Virus record (IMG/VR): IMGVR_UViG_3300018059_000020
Location: 1-42,816 of that record
From: a virus
Length of the DNA: 42,816 nt
Direction: 5' to 3' (one strand)
Positions 38,148 to 42,816 of the stretch are shown piece after piece. Position 1 is the stretch's first letter. Every line of letters begins with the position of its first letter. The position numbers and the translations under genes were made by a program. A model generated the notes under the pieces. The model worked only from the letters and a program-made list of their open reading frames with translations, had not been told where the DNA came from and did not search any database.

Positions 38148-38924
38148 ATGGCCTTTAAAAAGAGTTTCAACAACATCCTGACCGATCTTTTGACCAGCTA
38201 TCAGAACCAGATGCCGGACATCGACATCAGCAAGGGGAGCCCGGTCTACATCAAGAGCGCAGCGCTCGCCTCGGCGCTCTGGGGGCTGTACAACGAAGGG
38301 GAGTATGTCGACCTGCAGCGCTTCGCCGACTCGTGCGATCGGGAGACGCTGGAGCATTACATCGCCATTCGCGGCATGTCGTTTATCCCAGCTGAAACCG
38401 ATGCCGCACTTCGTGCCCGCGTGCTCGACGACATCCGCCATCCCCCCGCAGGCGGTAATAAATACGATTACATCCGCTGGGCAAAGGAGGCATCGCCCCT
38501 GGTAAAAAACGCCTGGTGCGTCCCGAGCGGCCAGGGGGCAGGCACCATCGATGTGATCGTTCTCGCCGATGCCGCCGCTACCGGTTCGGAGATCCCGACA
38601 TCCGATCTTTTAGCCGCGGTGCGGGCCTACATCGTCGACATCTGCCCGGCCGACGTCAGGTTCCTCCGGGTCCTCGCGGCCGAGCTGATCGTTCAGGCCG
38701 TAACCATAGCCCGCATCGGCTCCGACTATGTCGCCGCCTCAGCCATCGCCGACATTACCGCCTATCTGGCGGGCATGGAGCCGGGCATCAGCCTCTATCG
38801 CGATCAGCTCAAACTGCTGGCCCTGGGTGGTGGTCCCGGCAGCGCCCCGGTCACGACTCCGGCGGCCGATGTGATCCCGACCGCATACCAGATGCTCCGG
38901 CCCGGAGTGATAGATGTCCACTAG
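38148..38924 (+). CDS. Baseplate J-like protein (Mu gp47)
   Basis: A 258-aa protein. It reads QNQMPDIDISKGSPVYIKSA, RETLEHYIAIRGMSFIPAET, DAALRARVLDDIRHPPAGGN, KYDYIRWAKEASP and a Cys-containing GIDVIVLAD-like strand: the Mu baseplate J family. It is shorter than Mu gp47 (360 aa), yet the end (PTAYQMLRPGVIDVH) looks complete. Forms the wedge. Confidence 0.93.
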   Translation: MAFKKSFNNILTDLLTSYQNQMPDIDISKGSPVYIKSAALASALWGLYNEGEYVDLQRFADSCDRETLEHYIAIRGMSFIPAETDAALRARVLDDIRHPPAGGNKYDYIRWAKEASPLVKNAWCVPSGQGAGTIDVIVLADAAATGSEIPTSDLLAAVRAYIVDICPADVRFLRVLAAELIVQAVTIARIGSDYVAASAIADITAYLAGMEPGISLYRDQLKLLALGGGPGSAPVTTPAADVIPTAYQMLRPGVIDVH

Positions 38925-39378
38925 CGAGCTTCTTGCATTGCTGATCCCGATCGCGTTCGGCGGGATTCAGCCCCAGGACCTGGAGCAGGAAGGCGCGGCG
39001 CTCGACGGATTCCTGGCCGATCTGGAGGCGCTTCGCCAGACGCTCATGACCGATAGCGACGAACTGATTCCGTCGAGCGACCGGATCAGGCTCGTGCCGG
39101 TTAGCGGCGACATCAAGAAACCCTATTTCGTCGCACTGGCCGCAGCCCGCGGTTACACCATCCGCATCGACGACTATATCCTCGACGACCCGTGGTGCTA
39201 CTTCACCGCCGGCATCTCCCTGGCCGGAGATTACCTGGCGCAGGAAAACACCATTCGGCCCTGGATATGGGAGGTGGTCGTCATGGCCGTTCCGGTCGCG
39301 ATTCCGGCTCCTGACCTGGAAACGCTGCTGAACGATCTGAAACCGGCGCACGTACTACTCAACTTCACCTATCTCTAG
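38914..39378 (+). CDS. Tail/baseplate protein gp48-like (DUF2313)
   Basis: A 154-aa protein overlapping J. It reads LEQEGAALDGFLADLEALRQ and ends NDLKPAHVLLNFTYL, the usual C-terminal signature (KPAHT-like) of YmfQ/gp48 proteins, which link the baseplate to tail fibres. Confidence 0.82.
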   Translation: MSTSELLALLIPIAFGGIQPQDLEQEGAALDGFLADLEALRQTLMTDSDELIPSSDRIRLVPVSGDIKKPYFVALAAARGYTIRIDDYILDDPWCYFTAGISLAGDYLAQENTIRPWIWEVVVMAVPVAIPAPDLETLLNDLKPAHVLLNFTYL

Positions 39379-39413
39379 CCCTCCCCTGACAAGGGGAGCG
39401 GGGAGGGGTTAGC
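39379..39413. repeat. Dispersed palindrome, family 5
   Basis: CCCTCCCCTGACAAGGGGAG with the tail GGGGAGGGGTTAGC. Lies between gp48 and the tail fibre gene. Confidence 0.8.
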
Positions 39414-39424
39414 AGGAGGATTTA

Positions 39425-40348
39425 ATGGCTAAAACAGTCTTCGCAGACGGCGATATCGTTACTAAAACAGGCGGCACCCGCGTTCTGGCCGCATGGCTCA
39501 ACAAGGTTTTCAGCCACCGCCACGACGGCGCAGATGCCGACGGCAGCGCCCCGCTCGACTATGCCGAGGATACGGGAGCCGTCAACGCCCTGGTCGCAGC
39601 GCTTGCCCCGGCGCTGGCTGCCCTCGTCGTCGGCATGCCGTTCGGCATCCGGGTCGGCAATACCAACACCGGCGCAACTACCCTCAATCTCAACGGACTC
39701 GGTGCACTCCCGGTCCACAAACTGGGAGGCGCCGCGCTGGCAGCCGGCGATATCCAGGCCACCCAGATCGTACGGTTCGCGTACGACGGTGCGGCTTTCC
39801 AGATCCTCTCATACAACTCCCCTCCGAGTAACGATACGCAAACCGTCCAGGGGCAGTCCGCGGCCATGCTTGCCCCTCCCGGCGCCCTGGTTCCGTTCGG
39901 CATGGCGAGCGTACCCACAGGCTGGCTTCTTTGCGACGGCCGGGCCGTTCTGCGCGCTACCTATGCAGCCCTCTATGCCGCCATCGGCACCACCTGGGGC
40001 GCGGGTGACAATGTCTCGACGTTCAACCTTCCTGATCTCCGCGGCGAATTCCTCCGGGGCTCGGATAACGGCCGCGGTGTAGATGCCGGGAGGGCTATTG
40101 CGAGTTTTCAGGCCGATGGGCTGAAGCAGCACCAACACTATGTGGCTAACTACGACTTCAATGCAAGCCCAGCCGGCACTGAACTCACTAATAATAACAC
40201 ACTCATGGTTTCCGGGAACACCCACGCCGAACAGGGCTATACACTGAACGGCTCCAACACGGTAGCGACACGGGGGCTTTCCAGCGAGACCGGAGGGCCC
40301 GAGACCCGGCCGCGCAACATCGCCGTGCTCTACTGCATCAAATATTAA
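39425..40348 (+). CDS. Tail fibre with phage tail collar domain
   Basis: A 307-aa protein after AGGAGG. N-terminal part (FADGDIVTKTGGTRVLAAWL, NKVFSHRHDG) is followed by a GAxTLNLNGLGALPV beta segment (residues 75-130). A collar domain near 138-230 reads ALVPFGMASVPTGWLLCDGR, YAALYAAIGTTWGAGDNVST, FNLPDLRGEFLRGSDNGRGV. The end RPRNIAVLYCIKY is typical. It is short and simple for a receptor-binding fibre. Confidence 0.9.
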   Translation: MAKTVFADGDIVTKTGGTRVLAAWLNKVFSHRHDGADADGSAPLDYAEDTGAVNALVAALAPALAALVVGMPFGIRVGNTNTGATTLNLNGLGALPVHKLGGAALAAGDIQATQIVRFAYDGAAFQILSYNSPPSNDTQTVQGQSAAMLAPPGALVPFGMASVPTGWLLCDGRAVLRATYAALYAAIGTTWGAGDNVSTFNLPDLRGEFLRGSDNGRGVDAGRAIASFQADGLKQHQHYVANYDFNASPAGTELTNNNTLMVSGNTHAEQGYTLNGSNTVATRGLSSETGGPETRPRNIAVLYCIKY

Positions 40349-40353
40349 AGGAG

Positions 40354-40512
40354 GTCCGGCATGGCGGCAAGATCTACCTGTCCGCCAATGGTGTGCTCAC
40401 CCATGCGGTAAGCGGCAACCCGATCGGCACAGCGATCAGCGCAACTGAGATATTAATTGGGGGCTGTGTAGGGGAAAGAGATAATAAAGAGGAAGCGGCC
40501 GAACCATGTTAG
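40354..40512 (+). pseudogene. Fragment of a phage structural gene
   Basis: After AAAGGAGG the frame through 40366 reads GGKIYLSANGVLTHAVSGNP, IGTAISATEILIGGC and stops at 40510-40512. It resembles the end of DUF2190- or fibre-type proteins (KIYLSA ... G.LT ... IGTA). There is no start codon in this frame, while the ATG next to the ribosome site (40361) opens a different frame of 16 codons. Best read as a truncated duplicate. Confidence 0.45.
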
Positions 40513-40588
40513 AGCATGGCCCGACCGCCAACACACAGTATCAAACACTGTGAGCCGGCCGAGGCTTCCCGCTCCGATCAGAGCCGGG
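40491..40588 (+). ncRNA. Possible structured RNA before the methylase gene
   Basis: A three-way junction can be drawn: GGAAGC-GGCCG (40491-40501) pairs with CGGCC and GCTTCC (40556-40569); inside are CCATG-TTAGAG-CATGG (40504-40519) and CACAGT-ATCAAAC-ACTGTG (40534-40552). A third hairpin, GCTC-CGATCA-GAGC (40571-40584), follows. It has no T run. It could be an mRNA leader controlling the methylase, a separate small RNA, or DNA structure. It does not fit a tRNA. Confidence 0.45.
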
Positions 40589-40631
40589 AGAGCCTACCAC
40601 AACCAACCTGAAAAATAAAGGGGCTCACACA

Positions 40632-41402
40632 ATGAAACATTATCCGATAGTAGCATGGCCAGGCGGCAAACGCCGATTAGCAAAGGTTTTACTGCCCATG
40701 ATTAAAAGCAGGCAACATGAATGTTATGTCGAAGAATTTGCCGGTGGCGCCAGTATGTTTTTCATGCGCGACCCGGCAGGCGTTGAAGTTTTAAACGATG
40801 TTAATACCGAAGTAATAAACCTTTATCGGGTGGTTAAAAATCACCTGGAAGAATTTATCCGGCAGTTCAAGTTTGCATTGAGCAGCCGCCAACTGTTTGA
40901 ATGGGCAAAGGAGACACCAACCGAAGTTCTCACTGATATCCAGCGTGCTGCGAGATTTCTGTATTTACAGAAATTATCTTTCGGCGGCAAGGTATCATCA
41001 CAAACCTTCGGCATCTCCCCAAGTTCACCGCCCAGATTTAACATCCTCCGCCTCGAGGAGGATCTAAGCCAGGCACACCTGAGACTGGCCAGGGTTTGGA
41101 TTGAGCACCTGGACTGGGATGTCTGTCTGAAAAAATATGACAGGGACTACACCCTCCATTTCATGGACCCGCCGTATTGGGAAACCGAAGGCTACGGCGT
41201 TCCGTTTTCACTGGAGGAATATGCCAAGATAGCCGAAGCCATGCGAACCATGAAAGGCTCGACTATTCTCACCATTAACGACCACCCGGAGATGAGGCTG
41301 ATATTCAAGGGCTTCAAGTTCGACACCGTCAAGATCGACTACACCATCGGAGGTGGAGGCAAGGGCAAAGGGCGGCAAGAATTGATCTACCGGAACTGGT
41401 AA
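40632..41402 (+). CDS. dam: DNA adenine methylase (D12 class, Dam-like)
   Basis: A 256-aa protein after AAGGGG. Motifs: PGGK (residues 10-13), SAM-binding FAGGAS (36-41) and catalytic DPPYW (179-183), in the order of D12-class N6-adenine methylases. GC is lower than in the morphogenesis genes. Placed at the right end like Mu mom, it would modify phage DNA against host restriction. No partner endonuclease is present, so it is a solitary methylase. Confidence 0.93.
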   Translation: MKHYPIVAWPGGKRRLAKVLLPMIKSRQHECYVEEFAGGASMFFMRDPAGVEVLNDVNTEVINLYRVVKNHLEEFIRQFKFALSSRQLFEWAKETPTEVLTDIQRAARFLYLQKLSFGGKVSSQTFGISPSSPPRFNILRLEEDLSQAHLRLARVWIEHLDWDVCLKKYDRDYTLHFMDPPYWETEGYGVPFSLEEYAKIAEAMRTMKGSTILTINDHPEMRLIFKGFKFDTVKIDYTIGGGGKGKGRQELIYRNW

Positions 41403-41785
41403 TAACGAGGATTGATTTTAAAGGTTGGTATCTATGGCATAAACTAGCATGGGCAAGGTCAAAAAGTGCCACTACAGGGCAATTTCGGAGGCCGTAAAGA
41501 AAAGCCCTCCAGGAAGGGCCGTGAAAAGTCAATTAATCATGAATATCAATTTCAACGCTACAAGCCAACCTCGCCACAGTAGCTGTTCCATGAAATGATA
41601 AAGTGCTGAAAATGGGTTATAAAGGCAGGCTCATAAGGCATAGTTGGGGTAGGGCAAGAGTAGAAAATGCCGCCATAGCTAAATCTAGCAAGCTCACAGC
41701 CGAATCGCCGACAGATTCACCTGTAAAAAGACTGTTAATAATGACATCCATTATCAAGTTTAAAAGGGGATTTCAAAGCATGTTT
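41403..41785. other. Right-end non-coding region with imperfect direct repeats
   Basis: No convincing gene; a 64-codon frame from GTG 41603 has no ribosome site. Two 40-base segments, 41437-41476 and 41637-41676, share GGCATA ... GGGCAAG ... AAA.TGCC (24 of 40 positions). These may be transposase or regulator sites inside the right end. Confidence 0.35.
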
Positions 41786-41812
41786 AAGAGGGGTTAAACG
41801 CCCCTCTTTTTT
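41786..41812 (+). terminator. Intrinsic terminator at the right end
   Basis: AAGAGGGG, loop TTAAACG, CCCCTCTTTTTT. It ends rightward phage transcription just inside the end repeat, protecting the host DNA from phage transcription. Confidence 0.85.
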
Positions 41813-41822
41813 GAAGCACTTC

Positions 41823-41870
41823 TACTGCCAAAGCAAACGCGAATCACTGCCAAATTGAGCGCGCGGCAAC
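41823..41870 (+). repeat. Right-end repeats (candidate transposase binding sites)
   Basis: ACTGCCAAAGC-AAA-CGCGAA (41824-41843) is the inverted partner of 1278-1298. A second, looser copy, ACTGCCAAA...GCGCGCGGCAAC, starts at 41846. The phage end is expected at or shortly after this block; the CA pairs in GGCAACAG (41866-41873) are candidates for the terminal dinucleotide. Confidence 0.55.
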
Positions 41871-41997
41871 AGAAGATATGCATCGTAGATACGGGATAGG
41901 CACCCAGTTGTCGAGCTTTGCGTGAAACTGCTTTTTTCAGGTGTTTCTCAACAACATCGAACAGCCGGGCGCCGAATATCACCTCATGGATAATCAC
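41871..41997 (-). pseudogene. Possible host gene start cut by the prophage
   Basis: On the minus strand a GTG at 41997 opens IIHEVIFGARLFDVVEKHLK, KAVSRKARQLGAYPVSTMHI, which looks like genuine protein. The frame runs on to 41794 through the phage end repeat and terminator, where the sequence no longer looks natural. This suggests a host ORF truncated by insertion. No obvious continuation is found at the left junction, and the family is unknown. Confidence 0.35.
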
Positions 41998-42046
41998 GTA
42001 TCGTACTTGACATAATATATCTTATCGGACGTTGATGATATGCTTA

Positions 42047-42116
42047 AACCGGGCTCAAGGCCCGGTTCCACTCCATCAGACATTCCACTCCATCAGACAT
42101 TCCACTCCTTCAGATA
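42047..42116. repeat. Hairpin and 17-bp tandem repeats downstream of paaK
   Basis: AACCGGGC-TCAAG-GCCCGGTT (42047-42067) is a stem that, read leftward, is followed by TTTAAG, a weak terminator for paaK. Two exact units TTCCACTCCATCAGACA and a third, changed unit follow (42066-42116). Confidence 0.65.
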
Positions 42117-42133
42117 AGCATCTCCCGGCTCTA

Positions 42134-42816
42134 CTATAGTTTCCGTCGGTCAATAACCCTTGCTGCTTTACCTTCTTGCCTGGGAATGCTGTTCGGCTCC
42201 ACCAGTTTTACGATAACTCCGACACCGAGCATCGACTCGATCCGCTTCTCAATCATCTCAAGAAATGCCTTTTGTCGCTTCATTTCGTCGAAGAAGATGT
42301 TTTCTGTAACCTCGATCCTCACTTCGAGCACATCCATGGCCCCCATCCGGTCAACCACCAGTTGGTAATGGGGTTCGCATCCTTCGATGGCAACCAGCAC
42401 CTCTTCGATCTGCGACGGGAAAACATTCACCCCTTTTATGATGAGCATGTCATCGCTGCGCCCCATGGTTTTTTTCATCCTCACCTGAGTCCTGCCGCAT
42501 GAGCATTTCGAGTAGTCGAGACTGGTAATGTCCCTGGTACGGTACCGGACCATCGGGAATGCCTCTTTTGTCAGGGTGGTCAGCACGAGTTCTCCGACGC
42601 TCCCCGGCGGCAATGGTTTGCAGGTTTCCGGATCAATAATTTCAGGGATAAAGGCGTCTTCAAAGATATGCATGCCGCATTTATGCCGGCACTCTCCGGC
42701 GACACCCGGCCCGATAATCTCAGAGAGGCCGTAGTTATCCGTGGCGCTTATGGAGAGCCTGCTTTCAATTTCCCTGCGCATCGCCTCTGACCAAGGCTCA
42801 CCGCCAAATAACCCTA
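42134..42816 (-). CDS. paaK: Phenylacetate-CoA ligase, C-terminal part (runs off the window)
   Basis: The frame is open from the window edge: [19 protein letters not shown], then [19 protein letters not shown], an AMP-binding signature, hinge [10 protein letters not shown], the four-Cys-like KCSCGRTQ stretch and a PaaK C-terminal domain ending [17 protein letters not shown]-like ([18 protein letters not shown]). An internal ATG at 42781 is not the true start. The enzyme joins CoA to phenylacetate using ATP; related proteins serve aromatic acid use in anaerobes. It is host DNA outside the prophage. Confidence 0.93.
   Translation of the reverse strand, partial: GLFGGEPWSEAMRREIESRLSISATDNYGLSEIIGPGVAGECRHKCGMHIFEDAFIPEIIDPETCKPLPPGSVGELVLTTLTKEAFPMVRYRTRDITSLDYSKCSCGRTQVRMKKTMGRSDDMLIIKGVNVFPSQIEEVLVAIEGCEPHYQLVVDRMGAMDVLEVRIEVTENIFFDEMKRQKAFLEMIEKRIESMLGVGVIVKLVEPNSIPRQEGKAARVIDRRKL

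Larger units (their letters stand above)
1278..41870. mobile_element. Mu-like transposable prophage, about 40.6 kb
   Basis: Gene content and order follow phage Mu: repressor and Ner, transposase A, ATPase B, GemA, Mor, lysis, gp25-gp28 type packaging genes, portal, F, G, protease/scaffold, capsid, gp36-38, sheath L, tube M, tail chaperone, tape measure, N, P, gp45-48 and tail fibre. No tyrosine or serine integrase is present, as expected for replication by transposition. Similar sequences in inverted orientation near both extremes support the ends given here to within some tens of bases on the right and up to about 150 bases on the left. Most morphogenesis genes are intact; the only clearly broken phage gene is the TraR-like one. 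Confidence 0.9.

Noticed and set aside
40491-40569. tRNA or tmRNA-like gene
   Set aside because: The closing stem is 11 bp with a bulge, only two internal hairpins are present, and no T-loop GTTCRA or CCA end is found.
41603-41797. 64-codon plus-strand frame at the right end
   Set aside because: It starts with GTG without a ribosome site, runs into the terminator stem and lies over direct repeats typical of a phage end.
1-42816. Integrase, retroelement (DGR), rRNA or tRNA genes
   Set aside because: Looked for their typical motifs on both strands, including template/variable repeats near the tail fibre, and found none.

Overview
The window holds a nearly complete Mu-like (transposable, contractile-tailed) prophage of about 40.6 kb, with a short stretch of bacterial chromosome on each side. 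The left flank (1-1277) carries a Phd/YefM-type antitoxin, its broken VapC/PIN toxin partner and a fragment that looks like the 3'-phosphoesterase domain of DNA ligase D. The right flank (from about 41,871) carries the 3' part of a phenylacetate-CoA ligase gene (paaK). GC-rich coding, a ligD remnant, paaK and many short dispersed palindromic repeats suggest a delta-proteobacterium of the Desulfuromonadia (Geobacter-like) type. That assignment is an inference; no rRNA or other marker gene is present.

Layout of the prophage. (a) 1278-2825, leftward: an S24-type repressor followed closely by a periplasmic protein and a lipoprotein, apparently a lysogeny operon. Five copies of a CTCTGACGC-type operator surround its start and the divergent early promoter (2956-2984). 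(b) 3039-13620, rightward: early region with a Ner-like regulator, DDE transposase A, AAA+ ATPase B, many small accessory proteins, GemA and the Mor activator. Within it, 11237-12314 has three hairpins resembling integron attC sites that bracket two single-gene units. (c) 13937-18597: lysis genes, then an unusual set of exported collagen-like/fibre proteins and a TraR/DksA-type zinc-finger gene broken by a palindromic repeat. (d) 18594-28159: packaging and head genes (DUF2730, wHTH, small and large terminase, portal, F-like and G-like morphogenesis proteins, protease/scaffold, major capsid, DUF2190), closed by a strong terminator. (e) 28230-40348: neck, sheath, tube, tail chaperone with a probable Mu-type frameshift, tape measure, N, P, gp45 spike, gp46, J, gp48 and a collar-domain tail fibre. 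(f) 40491-41402: a possible structured RNA followed by a D12-class DNA adenine methylase. The ends are marked by inverted ACTGCCAAAGC...CGCGAA sequences at 1278-1298 and 41823-41843.

What stands out most: the protease/scaffold protein (24698-25999) contains a complete two-[4Fe-4S] ferredoxin-like domain of the DmsB/NrfC type, placed exactly between two well-formed internal ribosome binding sites and start codons. I know of no described phage scaffold with such a module. Other points are the attC-like hairpin cassettes, host-type palindromic repeats inserted in several phage genes (in frame in four, frame-breaking in one), the exported collagen-like cluster, and the structured sequence before the methylase.

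All function calls come from reading sequence patterns; no database search was possible.
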